Of a DNA stretch of 33,121 bases, positions 8,700 through 17,000 are shown in pieces. A model generated the notes under the pieces. The model ran no database searches and was not told the origin of the DNA. It saw nothing but the letters and a program-made list of their open reading frames with translations. Both the position numbers and the translations under genes were made by a program. This DNA is from Eubacterium sp. (GTDB lineage: Bacteria; Bacillota_A; Clostridia; Lachnospirales; Lachnospiraceae), in assembly GCA_024687845.1 (NCBI GenBank), contig JAILEL010000071.1:1-33121 (forward strand). Direction: 5' to 3'. Numbering within the stretch: position 1 is the stretch's first letter; each line of letters opens with the position of its first letter.

Positions 8700-9362
8700 A
8701 TGGAATTAAAAAATGTAATATTTGATATGGATGGAGTTATATTTGACTCGGAGAGACTATACATTGAATGCAACAAGGAAGTAGCTGCAAGACATGGGAT
8801 TACTGACATGCAATTGATTGAGGATGTGAGTAAAAAATGTATAGGAGTTACAAGCACAGAAACCCGTCGGATTATGAGAGAATGCCTGGGAGATGATTTT
8901 CCACTTGAAGCAGTTTGGAGTGAAGCTTCAAAGCTCTTTGGGGAAAAGGCTGATAATGGAAAACTCCCAGTAAAACCGGGAGTAAATGAGATTCTCCAGT
9001 TCTTGAAGGATAGAGGTGTCAGAACAGCCATTGCTTCTTCAACTAAAACCGAAATTGTAAAAAAAGAACTAAGAAATGCCGGACTTATCGATTATTTTGA
9101 TGAGATAGTCGGCGGTGATATGATTAAAAGAAGTAAGCCTGAGCCAGACAGCTTTTTAACAGCGGCTGAAAGTTTAGGTGTGAAAGCTGAGGAATGTTAT
9201 ATTATTGAAGATTCATTTAATGGAATAAGGGCAGCAAAGGCATCCGGTGGTTTTCCAATCATGGTTCCGGATATACTTCAGCCTGATGATGAAATAAAAG
9301 AAAAGGCAGGAATAATTCTTGACTCTTTATTAGAAGTTATAAAATATTTTGAACAGTTATAA
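8700..9362 (+). CDS. HAD-family hydrolase, beta-phosphoglucomutase-like
   Basis: This 220-residue cytoplasmic phosphatase or phosphomutase of HAD subfamily I carries an alpha-helical cap between motifs I and II. Motif I is FDMDGVIFDS with nucleophile Asp9 and acid/base Asp11. Motif II is the SS pair at 113-114, motif III Lys146 (SKPEPDSF) and motif IV E170-D171 (IIEDSFNGI). These are the residues of the beta-PGM/PGP-like group. Mutase and phosphatase members cannot be told apart by eye. The GAGGT site overlaps the region 25 bp after the kinase gene, and a GH127-like glycosidase starts 18 bp downstream. The last two therefore look co-transcribed and may act on sugars or sugar phosphates together. 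Confidence 0.9.
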   Translation: MELKNVIFDMDGVIFDSERLYIECNKEVAARHGITDMQLIEDVSKKCIGVTSTETRRIMRECLGDDFPLEAVWSEASKLFGEKADNGKLPVKPGVNEILQFLKDRGVRTAIASSTKTEIVKKELRNAGLIDYFDEIVGGDMIKRSKPEPDSFLTAAESLGVKAEECYIIEDSFNGIRAAKASGGFPIMVPDILQPDDEIKEKAGIILDSLLEVIKYFEQL

Positions 9363-9380
9363 GATTTATGGGGGGACAAA

Positions 9381-11249
9381 ATGATCAGAGAGTATGCAAT
9401 TAATGAAGTAAGTGTTTCAGAGGGACTCTTTCGTAAAAGGATGGATGTAAATAAAGAGTATCTGAAGGAACTGGATGATACAAGCCTGCTTCAGAATTAT
9501 TATTTTGAGGCTGGTATTATAATTCCAGGAATGATGACTCTTGAGGATCCGGTAAATGCAAAGCTTCATTGGGGATGGGAGGCACCAAGCTGTCAGCTGA
9601 GGGGACATTTTCTTGGACATTATATGTCTGCTGCGGCTGCAATAGTAGCAAATGATGGAGATGAGATTCTTTCAGCCAAGCTTTGTCACATAGTTTCCGA
9701 GCTTAGACGCTGTCAGGAACTGAATGGTGGTAAATGGGCAGGACCGATTCCTGAAAAATACTTTGAGATAATGATAACTGACCGCTATATCTGGTCACCT
9801 CAATATACTATTCATAAGCTCCTGATGGGTCTTCTGGATACTTATAAATATACTAAAAATGAAATTGCTCTTCAGATTCTTTCCGGAATGGCTGACTGGT
9901 TTACGGACTGGACAAAGGATATGAAAAAGAGAAGTCCAGAGACTATATTTAAGGGCGAGCAGGCAGGAATGCTTGAACTCTGGGCTGATGCATATGATGT
10001 AACAAAGGATAAAAAATATAAGAAGCTGGCTGAGACTTATAAGGGACAGGGTATATTTAAGACCATTAAGGCTGGAGATGACGCCCTTACAGATCAGCAT
10101 ACAAATGCCAGTATTCCAATCCTTCAGGGAGCAGCTAAAATGTATGAGCTGACAGGCGATGAGGACTGGCGTAAGATAGTGGAAAGCTTCTGGAATAGCG
10201 CAGTAACAGAGCGTGGTATGTTTGCCACAACTGGAGCTAATGCTGGTGAATTCTGGATTCCTCCGAAGAAACTTGGGGAATATAGAGGTGATAGAGGACA
10301 GGAGTTCTGCACCGTCTATAATATGGTTCGTGTTGCCAGATATCTCTTTAAATGGACTGGAGATTCAAAGTATTCTGATTATATAGAGAGATGCGTTTAT
10401 AATGGCTTCCTTGCTCAGCAGAATGCGGAAACAGGAATGCCTGCATATTTCCTTCCAATGACGACGGGAGCTGTTAAGAAATGGGCAAGCAAGCGAAATG
10501 ACTTCTGGTGCTGTCAGGGTACGATGATTCAGGCACAGACCACATATCCAGAAATGATTTATTCGGCAGATGATGATGCAAAACATCTTTTTGTAAATCA
10601 GTATATTCCATCAGTTCTTGAAGGTAAAATAGGAGAGCCTGATAAGGGACAGATAGGTATTAGGCTTGTCCAGGCGCTCAATATGGGTGGCTATGAGGTT
10701 CAGACTCTTTTCGACGAACATGGCAGCTTTGAAAAGTCCAGATGGAATCTGAGATTCACCGTGACTATCTTAGACTCAAATGAAGAAAACGATGAGATTA
10801 CCATATCCTTCAGAAATCCTGAATGGTCAGCGATGAAGCCAGAGGTATGTTTTGAAAGCAAGAATAAGAGAAAAGTAGAGATAAACAGCAGCTATATTAC
10901 AGTTTCCGGAGTTAGAGATGGTGACGTGATTGATATTCACTTTATTACGGAACTTAAAGCCGAGAGACTTCCGGATATGCCATATCTGGCTGCATTTATA
11001 GATGGTCCTATCGTGTTGGCAGGACTTACAGAGGATATAGATGTTATATCCGGAGATTTTGATAAGCCGGAAGAATTCTTAGATACTGTATCGGAACATC
11101 TCTATGATGTATTCGTGTGGCTTCAGAATAATTATAGAACAAAGCATCAGCCTCGGAATTTCAAGCTGATTCCACTCTATGATGTAAAGGATGAGAGGTA
11201 TACGCTATACTTCGAAGAACATAAAGCACCGACTGAAAAGCATAAATAA
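9381..11249 (+). CDS. GH127-type (DUF1680) beta-L-arabinofuranosidase-like protein
   Basis: This 622-residue cytoplasmic protein has no signal peptide. It is a member of the DUF1680 glycoside hydrolase group, with an (alpha/alpha)6 barrel followed by beta domains. The barrel motif LRGHFLGHYMSAAA lies near residue 74. The zinc and catalytic set of the characterised bifidobacterial enzyme (Glu, Cys, Cys, Cys) is matched by E308 and C310 in QEFCTVYN and by C377-C378 in FWCCQGT. The likely nucleophile Cys is therefore retained. Activity on beta-L-arabinofuranosides is the family expectation; other substrates are possible across GH127 and its sister families. A GGGGGG run is 6 bp before the ATG. 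The intracellular location suggests it trims imported plant oligosaccharides. Confidence 0.9.
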   Translation: MIREYAINEVSVSEGLFRKRMDVNKEYLKELDDTSLLQNYYFEAGIIIPGMMTLEDPVNAKLHWGWEAPSCQLRGHFLGHYMSAAAAIVANDGDEILSAKLCHIVSELRRCQELNGGKWAGPIPEKYFEIMITDRYIWSPQYTIHKLLMGLLDTYKYTKNEIALQILSGMADWFTDWTKDMKKRSPETIFKGEQAGMLELWADAYDVTKDKKYKKLAETYKGQGIFKTIKAGDDALTDQHTNASIPILQGAAKMYELTGDEDWRKIVESFWNSAVTERGMFATTGANAGEFWIPPKKLGEYRGDRGQEFCTVYNMVRVARYLFKWTGDSKYSDYIERCVYNGFLAQQNAETGMPAYFLPMTTGAVKKWASKRNDFWCCQGTMIQAQTTYPEMIYSADDDAKHLFVNQYIPSVLEGKIGEPDKGQIGIRLVQALNMGGYEVQTLFDEHGSFEKSRWNLRFTVTILDSNEENDEITISFRNPEWSAMKPEVCFESKNKRKVEINSSYITVSGVRDGDVIDIHFITELKAERLPDMPYLAAFIDGPIVLAGLTEDIDVISGDFDKPEEFLDTVSEHLYDVFVWLQNNYRTKHQPRNFKLIPLYDVKDERYTLYFEEHKAPTEKHK

Positions 11250-11436
11250 TATTTCTTTAATTCTGCGTATCAAGATAAGGATAATTATCAGTTAAGGTAT
11301 GGTTAAGAATTCCGGATAAATCTGGAAAGGTTCGCCTGTTAAGATGTACACATAAACAAAAACAAAGCAGCACAGCAGAAAAAAAGTAAAACATAAACTG
11401 CTGAAATGCTTATATCCTTGAAAGGGGGAAATGGTT

Positions 11437-12366
11437 ATGTGGACAAGAAAACAGGTTAAAGAAAAAGGAAAGGTTTCATTCAGAAAGAATTACTGGAAGG
11501 CAATTGTAGTTGCCCTGATACTTACAGTTATAGTAGGTGGAGCATCCGGAAACTTCTCGGGAACCGGATCCGGATTAAGCAATGCATTTAACAATGCGCA
11601 TGAAGGTTCATTATTTGATGGTGGGCATTTAGTTATGGATGCTGACAAGGATGCAGATGGAAACTATAACATTACTGTTGATACAGATGATGAATCTGAT
11701 GATATCGTAGAAAAGGATACTAAAAAAAGCGAAACCAAAAACAGTGACACAAAAAAAGATGAAATCGAAGTCAGCAAGGACATCGATAAAAATGGTGAAG
11801 TAGATGGAAAAGGAGCAATTGCTGCAGTTGCTATAATTGTAATCTCAGTTATGACACTTACTGTAATAGTTTTTGCTATAACTCTTGCAATAGATGCACT
11901 TCTGATTAATCCTGTAGAGATGGGATGCAACAGATTCTTCCTTAAGAATCTTGATGATGAAGCTGATCTGTCAAATGTAACCTTCGCATTTGATCATAAT
12001 TATAAAAATGTAGTTGAAGTAATGATAAGAAGAGACATTGCTATAGCACTCTGGTCAATGCTTTTCGTATTACCAGGAATCATCAAGTCATATGAGTATA
12101 GAATGATCCCATACCTTCTTGCAGATAATCCTAATATGTCATACAAGGAAGCATTTGCAATGAGTAAGGAAATGATGGATGGAAATAAGTGGAAGGCATT
12201 CGTACTTGACCTCTCATTCATCGGATGGCAGCTTCTTTCAGTATTAACACTTGGTCTTCTCTCAATCTTCTATGTAAATCCTTATAAGTTCGCAACAAAT
12301 GCAGCTCTTTACGAGGCACTTAAAAGTGGCAGATCAAATGATATGGACAATGTTGTGAAAGTTTAA
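11437..12366 (+). CDS. DUF975 membrane protein, first copy
   Basis: A family of unknown function, widespread in Firmicutes. An ATG at 11431 lies only 2 bp after AAAGGGGG (11421-11428). The ATG at 11437 is better spaced and gives the family start MWTRKQVKEKGK, so 309 residues. One span follows the YWKAIVVALIL block. A hydrophilic segment of ~85 residues rich in Asp, Lys, Ser and Thr comes next, then three to four hydrophobic segments in the C-terminal half. The family blocks NPVEMGCNRFF, YEYRMIPYLLADNP and GNKWKAFVLDLSFIGW are all present. Its neighbour 12507-13373 is a clear paralogue. No enzyme motif is visible. The 187-bp spacer before it holds no convincing promoter or terminator. Confidence 0.9.
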   Translation: MWTRKQVKEKGKVSFRKNYWKAIVVALILTVIVGGASGNFSGTGSGLSNAFNNAHEGSLFDGGHLVMDADKDADGNYNITVDTDDESDDIVEKDTKKSETKNSDTKKDEIEVSKDIDKNGEVDGKGAIAAVAIIVISVMTLTVIVFAITLAIDALLINPVEMGCNRFFLKNLDDEADLSNVTFAFDHNYKNVVEVMIRRDIAIALWSMLFVLPGIIKSYEYRMIPYLLADNPNMSYKEAFAMSKEMMDGNKWKAFVLDLSFIGWQLLSVLTLGLLSIFYVNPYKFATNAALYEALKSGRSNDMDNVVKV

Positions 12367-12428
12367 GATAACGTTAAGGTTAGAAGGTTTATAAATTCCA
12401 AACAATTTGGTAAGATAGTCACATGGAG

Positions 12429-12463
12429 GGTGGCAGGAAGTCAGATCTTCCTGCCGCCTTTTT
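12429..12463 (+). terminator. Terminator between the two DUF975 genes
   Basis: GGTGGCAGGAAG (12429-12440) pairs with CTTCCTGCCGCC (12447-12458) with one G-U pair, loop TCAGAT, then TTTTT. The two paralogues are therefore largely separate units. Confidence 0.92.
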
Positions 12464-12506
12464 GATTGATTATGTATAAATGAGAGTGTATAGAGGTGAT
12501 TTCTAT

Positions 12507-13373
12507 ATGAATTGGAACCGTAAAGATATTAAAGAGCGTGGTAAGACTGCTTTTTTACAGAATTATATTAAAACTGTTGCAGTAGCATTTGTATTGGCAT
12601 TAGCTGTTGGAGGGATTGGTGGTGGCAATCCCGCAAATGTTTTAAATAGTTCATCCAGTGGTTTTACAAATAGTATGATTGGAAAATCCGATGATAAAGA
12701 GTCTGAAAATACTTCTGATGAACAAAAAGATGAGCAAAAAGATGAGTCAAAAGATGAATCAGATTATACAATTAATATAGATACTACTAATAAGGATACT
12801 ATAACTGATAGTCTTGATAAAATGACCTTTCAGGATAAGGCTGTTCTTGCAGGAACGATGGGATTTGTATTTGCAGTAGTATTTTTAACTATATTTGCAT
12901 TTGCTATGCTGGTCAATGTATTCATTTATAATCCACTTGAAATGGGGTGCTGCAGATTCTTTTTCAAAAATCTGGAAGAACCTTCGAAAATATCAAATGT
13001 GGTTTACGCATTCGATCATAGTTATAAAAATATAGTCAAGACTCTATTCTATAGAGATATTTATATAATACTCTGGTCAATGGTCTTTATAATTCCAGGA
13101 TGCATAAAAAAATACGAATATAGAATGATACCATACCTTCTTGCAGAAAATCCTGAACTCAGCCCTGAAGAGGCTTTCAGAATTAGTAAAGAAATGATGA
13201 AAGGAAATAAGTGGAAAGCATTTGTTTTAGATTTTTCCTTTATAGGCTGGGAGATACTTTCTGCACTGACCTGTGGTATGCTTTCCATATTTTTTGTTGA
13301 ACCATATCGCTATTCCACAAATGCGGCTCTTTATGAAACGCTTAAATATGGTGCGATGGAAAAAGAAAGTTGA
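12507..13373 (+). CDS. DUF975 membrane protein, second copy
   Basis: This is a paralogue of the preceding gene. An upstream in-frame ATG at 12480 is possible, but GAGGTGA (12493-12499) lies 7 bp before the ATG at 12507. That start gives MNWNRKDIKERGK, matching the family N-terminus, and a protein of 288 residues. The same blocks appear in order: NPLEMGCCRFF, YEYRMIPYLLAENP and GNKWKAFVLDFSFIGW, with a shorter Asp/Glu/Lys-rich linker (about 55-95) after the first span. Spans and ends are well conserved between the two copies while the linker has diverged almost completely. That points to an old tandem duplication with a variable exposed loop. Function unknown. Confidence 0.9.
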   Translation: MNWNRKDIKERGKTAFLQNYIKTVAVAFVLALAVGGIGGGNPANVLNSSSSGFTNSMIGKSDDKESENTSDEQKDEQKDESKDESDYTINIDTTNKDTITDSLDKMTFQDKAVLAGTMGFVFAVVFLTIFAFAMLVNVFIYNPLEMGCCRFFFKNLEEPSKISNVVYAFDHSYKNIVKTLFYRDIYIILWSMVFIIPGCIKKYEYRMIPYLLAENPELSPEEAFRISKEMMKGNKWKAFVLDFSFIGWEILSALTCGMLSIFFVEPYRYSTNAALYETLKYGAMEKES

Positions 13374-13391
13374 AGAAAAAGAAAGATTGGT

Positions 13392-13508
13392 CTATCATAG
13401 TTATTATTCACGGTTTATGAGATGGGGTAATAATGCCTGCATTTTGAGCTAACAGTGACTATGACTAGTGCATCAGTTTCTAATTAATTCGACTAATAAC
13501 TATGATAG
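13392..13508. repeat. Decayed palindromic element related to the 22.4-kb MITE
   Basis: GTTATTATTCACGGTTTATGAGAT at 13400-13423 matches the left end of the element at 22398 with a single change. A reverse-type end with GAGCTAACAGTGACTATGAC lies at 13446-13465, resembling the other end of that element. An outer inverted repeat, CTATCATAGTTATTATTC (13392-13409) with 13491-13508, matches at 17 of 18 bases. Most of the internal hairpins are gone. No target duplication can be recognised. The outer arm ends 4 bp before the ribosome site of the next gene. Confidence 0.6.
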
Positions 13509-13524
13509 TTGTGAGGAAGACATT

Positions 13525-14208
13525 ATGGGTTATAAAGTACTTATAGCAGATGATGAAGATGAGATAAGGAGTCTTCTCAGATTATACCTTGAAAATGAAG
13601 GATATAGTGTTGTGGAGGCAGTAGATGGTGCAGAGGCTGTAATAAAACTGAAAGAAGAGAAGCCGGATATCTGTGTACTGGATATTATGATGCCCAAATT
13701 AGATGGATATCAGGTTCTGAGAAAGCTTCGTGAGGATAGTAATATTCCTGTTCTCATTCTTTCGGCTAAGGATGCAGATTCGGAAAAAATACTTGGCCTT
13801 AATCTCGGAGCAGATGATTATATATCTAAGCCATTTAATCCTCTTGAGGCAGTGGCAAGAATTAATTCCAATATCAGAAGATTCTATAATCTCGGAGCCA
13901 GTGAGGTAAAACGTGAAGTTATTAAGGTCAAAAATCTTGAACTGGATCCGGAATCCTGCAGTCTTCTTAAGGATGGAGTGCCTATTGAACTTACTTCTGT
14001 TGAATATAAGATTATGGAACTGTTCATGACCTATCCTGGAAAAGTATTTACAAAACAGCAGATATATGAATATGGCTGGGGAGAGGACTTTATAATTGCC
14101 GATAATAATATCATGGTTTGCATCAGCAAGCTTCGCTCCAAGCTGTCGGATGATCCATCTGAATATATTAAGACACTTCGAGGACTTGGTTATAGGCTTG
14201 AAAAATAA
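13525..14208 (+). CDS. OmpR-family response regulator, VanR-like
   Basis: A 227-residue receiver plus winged-helix regulator. The open frame starts at 13468, but GAGGAA (13513-13518) sits 6 bp before the ATG at 13525. The protein then begins MGYKVLIADDEDE, as the family does. The acidic pocket is DDED at 9-12, the phospho-acceptor is Asp53 (VLDIMMPKLDGY), and the switch Ser (LSAKD) and Lys in SKPFNP follow. The DNA-binding domain has ELTSVEYKIMELFM and the terminal LRGLGYRLEK. The kinase begins 17 bp downstream. The decayed palindrome upstream probably forms part of its leader. Targets unknown; the adjacent DUF975 genes are candidates by position only. Confidence 0.94.
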   Translation: MGYKVLIADDEDEIRSLLRLYLENEGYSVVEAVDGAEAVIKLKEEKPDICVLDIMMPKLDGYQVLRKLREDSNIPVLILSAKDADSEKILGLNLGADDYISKPFNPLEAVARINSNIRRFYNLGASEVKREVIKVKNLELDPESCSLLKDGVPIELTSVEYKIMELFMTYPGKVFTKQQIYEYGWGEDFIIADNNIMVCISKLRSKLSDDPSEYIKTLRGLGYRLEK

Positions 14209-14225
14209 AACATGAATATATAGAG

Positions 14226-15419
14226 ATGAATGAATATAAGAAGCTTAGGTTACTAATAATTAAAAGATTTTTGCTGATAATACTTTTTGTCAGCGTAGCT
14301 GAATATGGTATCCTGTCCGTTCTCAGGTTTGCGGTGCTACCAGTTATGATGCATTATTTTTTTGATGATGCCCAGGTACAGGTTATTGGCATAGCAGGCC
14401 TTTTTATTGTGCTTATCTTAATGATTGGTATTATTGTTCTGGAGTTTATCAATTTAATAATCCCCGGAGAAGCGGGATATGTTTTTAGCAATGCGATAAA
14501 TGGACTGAATATCAGGATGACAAATGTATTTACTACAGATGAAAATATAATTCCGAATATGAATCGTGGACAGGAAATATTATTTTTTATTATTCTTCTG
14601 GCATCTGTCATTATAATTATTTTGCCTTATGTTATAGGAGCCTTCATCTTTTCTCATTCAGTTATTACAGAATTCAGGATTATTGAGGAAGAAGATATAA
14701 AGAAGCAGAAGGAATATGAGAAAAAGCGTAATCTCATGCTTTCTGATATTGCTCATGATCTGAGAACTCCGATTACTACAGTATCCGGATATGCTAAGGC
14801 TCTTTCAGACGGAATGGTAAGTGAGGATAAGCAGGCAGAATATCTTGCAGCTATACAGACCAAGTCGAAAAGGATGAGTGACCTTATCTCACTTCTTTTT
14901 GATTATGTTAAACTGGATAGCGAGGGATTTCAGCTTAGCAGATCTGAAGTGGATATATGTGAGCTGGTAAGGGAGTGCGTTGCATTTCAGTATCAGGATA
15001 TCGAAGATGAAGGAATGACACTAGATATAGATATTCCAGAGGAGAAACTTCTGATAAATGCTGACAAGCTTCAGATATCAAGAGTTATAACCAACCTGAT
15101 TACAAATGCCATACGTCATAATGAAAAGGGAACTGATATAGGTGTATTTCTCTTAAATGATGATGAATTAATAAGGATTATGGTTGCCGACAATGGAGAT
15201 ATGATTGAAGATAAAGTGGCTGAGCATCTCTTTGAGCCATTTGTAATGGGAGATGAGTCTAGAAATACCAGGGGAGGTTCCGGACTTGGACTTTCAATCG
15301 TAAAAAAAATAATAGATATGCATGGCTTCGATATAAGACTTATTCAGCAGCCATATATTAAAAAGTATGCATTGGCTGAGAATTATAAGAAGATGTTTAT
15401 GATCGTGATTACATTGTAG
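14226..15419 (+). CDS. Sensor histidine kinase, VanS-like
   Basis: A 397-residue membrane kinase paired with the preceding regulator. Three hydrophobic spans can be seen, at about 12-34, 53-77 and 117-141, where two would be usual; the third may be re-entrant or place the short loop 80-115 outside. The HisKA block is SDIAHDLRTPITT with His177, the N-box NLITNAIRHNEKG, the G1 box VADNGDM (with Met where Gly-Ile is usual), then LFEPFVMGD and GSGLGLSIVKKI. The ribosome site is weak (only AGAG directly before ATG), so translation is probably coupled to the regulator gene 17 bp upstream. Ligand unknown. Confidence 0.92.
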   Translation: MNEYKKLRLLIIKRFLLIILFVSVAEYGILSVLRFAVLPVMMHYFFDDAQVQVIGIAGLFIVLILMIGIIVLEFINLIIPGEAGYVFSNAINGLNIRMTNVFTTDENIIPNMNRGQEILFFIILLASVIIIILPYVIGAFIFSHSVITEFRIIEEEDIKKQKEYEKKRNLMLSDIAHDLRTPITTVSGYAKALSDGMVSEDKQAEYLAAIQTKSKRMSDLISLLFDYVKLDSEGFQLSRSEVDICELVRECVAFQYQDIEDEGMTLDIDIPEEKLLINADKLQISRVITNLITNAIRHNEKGTDIGVFLLNDDELIRIMVADNGDMIEDKVAEHLFEPFVMGDESRNTRGGSGLGLSIVKKIIDMHGFDIRLIQQPYIKKYALAENYKKMFMIVITL

Positions 15420-15491
15420 TATACTAAAACTACTAAACTTATAAAACTACATGCGAAGTTTTATTGGTCTGCTCGGTAAAAGGAGGATAAT

Positions 15492-16787
15492 ATGTTATAT
15501 ATAAAAGGTGGGAGAGTTGTTGATCCGGTAACTAAGGTTGACAGACTTTCTGACGTTGCAATTGTAGGAAATATAATAGCTGGTGCCGGACCTGATCTGG
15601 ATATTGAAATGATAAAAGCAAGATTTGACATTTCAGATGTTGATATTCAGGTGATTGATGCTAAGGGACTGGTTGTTGCACCAGGACTTGTGGACAGTCA
15701 TGTTCACTTCAGAGATCCTGGTTTTACTTATAAAGAAGATATAGATACTGGTGCAGCAGCTGCTGCAAGGGGAGGTTTTACGACTGTTATCTGTATGGCA
15801 AATACTAAGCCTGTTGTAGATAATGTAGAGACTCTCAAATATATTCAGGACAAGGGAGAAAAAACTCCGATTCATGTTATTCAGACTTCTACGGTTACTA
15901 AAGGCATGAAGGGACAGGAACTGGTTGATATGGATGAAATGGCTGAGGCTGGAGCTGCAGGCTTTACGGATGATGGACTTCCAATTATGGATGAAAAGGT
16001 TCTCCTTCAGGCTTTTGAAAAGGCAGCAGAACTTGATCTTCCTGTAAGTCTTCATGAAGAAGATCCTGTATTTGTTAAACAGCCGGGCGTAAATATGGGC
16101 CGGGTTTCTGAGCTTCTGGATTATGGTGGGGCCTCTCGAACAGCCGAGGATATAATGGTGGCAAGAGATACTGTTCTTGCACTTCATACCGGAGCAACTG
16201 TTGTTATCCAGCATATCAGCTCTAAAAACAGTGTGGAGTATGTCAGGTCTGCAAAAAAACTAGGGGCTGATATTCATGCTGAGGCAACTCCGCATCATTT
16301 TACATTAACTGAAGATGCAGTGCTTGAATATGGAACCTATGCAAGAATGAATCCACCTGTAAGAACTGAAGAAGACAGACAGGCTATAATCGAAGGAATA
16401 AAGGATGGAACGATTGATGTTATAGTTACGGATCATGCACCTCACTCAAAGGAGGAAAAGGACAGACCGATGAGCGAGGCTCCAAGTGGTATTACAGGAC
16501 TTGAAACGTCACTGGGACTTGGTATAAGATCACTTGTTCAACCGGGATATATATCACTTCTTAAGCTGATTACGCTGATGAGTAAGAACCCGGCAGAAAT
16601 ATACAGGATGCAGCCAGGAAGCATAACAGAGGGTGCCCCTGCAGATATAGTTATTTTCGGAGAAGATGAAGAATGGGATGTGGACAGCTTTGCATCAAAG
16701 GCAGAGAACAGTCCATTTAAAGGCTGGACACTTCCGGGTAAAGTGCATTATACAATATGCAATGGAAAGATTGCATATGAAGGGTAG
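15492..16787 (+). CDS. pyrC: Dihydroorotase
   Basis: This 431-residue cytoplasmic zinc enzyme cyclises carbamoyl-aspartate to dihydroorotate in pyrimidine synthesis. It is a class I (long) dihydroorotase of the amidohydrolase fold. The metal motif DSHVHFRDPG has His70, His72 and substrate-binding Arg74. ANTKPVVDN, HEED, HISSKNS, EATPHHFTL and the DHAPHS motif with the catalytic Asp follow in order. AAAAGGAGG (15478-15486) precedes the ATG. No other pyr gene is adjacent, so it is not part of a classical pyr operon here. It lies 72 bp after the kinase gene. A 24-bp tandem repeat begins at its stop codon. Confidence 0.96.
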   Translation: MLYIKGGRVVDPVTKVDRLSDVAIVGNIIAGAGPDLDIEMIKARFDISDVDIQVIDAKGLVVAPGLVDSHVHFRDPGFTYKEDIDTGAAAAARGGFTTVICMANTKPVVDNVETLKYIQDKGEKTPIHVIQTSTVTKGMKGQELVDMDEMAEAGAAGFTDDGLPIMDEKVLLQAFEKAAELDLPVSLHEEDPVFVKQPGVNMGRVSELLDYGGASRTAEDIMVARDTVLALHTGATVVIQHISSKNSVEYVRSAKKLGADIHAEATPHHFTLTEDAVLEYGTYARMNPPVRTEEDRQAIIEGIKDGTIDVIVTDHAPHSKEEKDRPMSEAPSGITGLETSLGLGIRSLVQPGYISLLKLITLMSKNPAEIYRMQPGSITEGAPADIVIFGEDEEWDVDSFASKAENSPFKGWTLPGKVHYTICNGKIAYEG

Positions 16788-16857
16788 TAAAAACCTACAT
16801 ATGAATGACAGTAAAAACCTACATATTAATGATGTTGAAAACTTACAGTTGACAAAA
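16786..16857 (+). repeat. 24-bp tandem repeat at the pyrC 3' end
   Basis: Two near-identical 24-bp units (16786-16809 and 16810-16833, differing at two positions) start at the pyrC stop codon. A degenerate third unit (16834-16857) matches at about 14 positions. The third unit carries the TTGACA used as -35 of the map promoter. Confidence 0.75.
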
Positions 16858-16877
16858 AACAAAGAGTAATATATATT
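16849..16877 (+). promoter_or_regulatory. Consensus promoter for map
   Basis: TTGACA (16849-16854), a 17-bp spacer and TATATT (16872-16877). This near-perfect sigma-A promoter predicts a leader of about 115 bases before map. Confidence 0.75.
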
Positions 16878-16929
16878 TAACTGTGGTTACAATCTGTTAA
16901 ATAAGAAAGAAAATTACAGGTGATTAATG

Positions 16930-16951
16930 GGGGCAAAAGATATTTTGCCCC
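16930..16951 (+). other. Leader hairpin before map
   Basis: GGGGCAAAA (16930-16938) pairs perfectly with TTTTGCCCC (16943-16951) around GATA. The sequence after it (TATAATAATG) lacks a clean U tract. It may be a weak terminator of the upstream unit, an attenuator, or a structured leader; the TATAAT that follows it could also act as a second -10. Confidence 0.5.
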
Positions 16952-17000
16952 TATAATAATGCTGTACTAAGAGTAAATTATTAAGTTTATGAGGAATATT

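Noticed and set aside
11270..11295. Fur-box-like GATAATTATC
   Set aside because: Only a short palindrome with no second half-site array and no adjacent promoter or iron gene.
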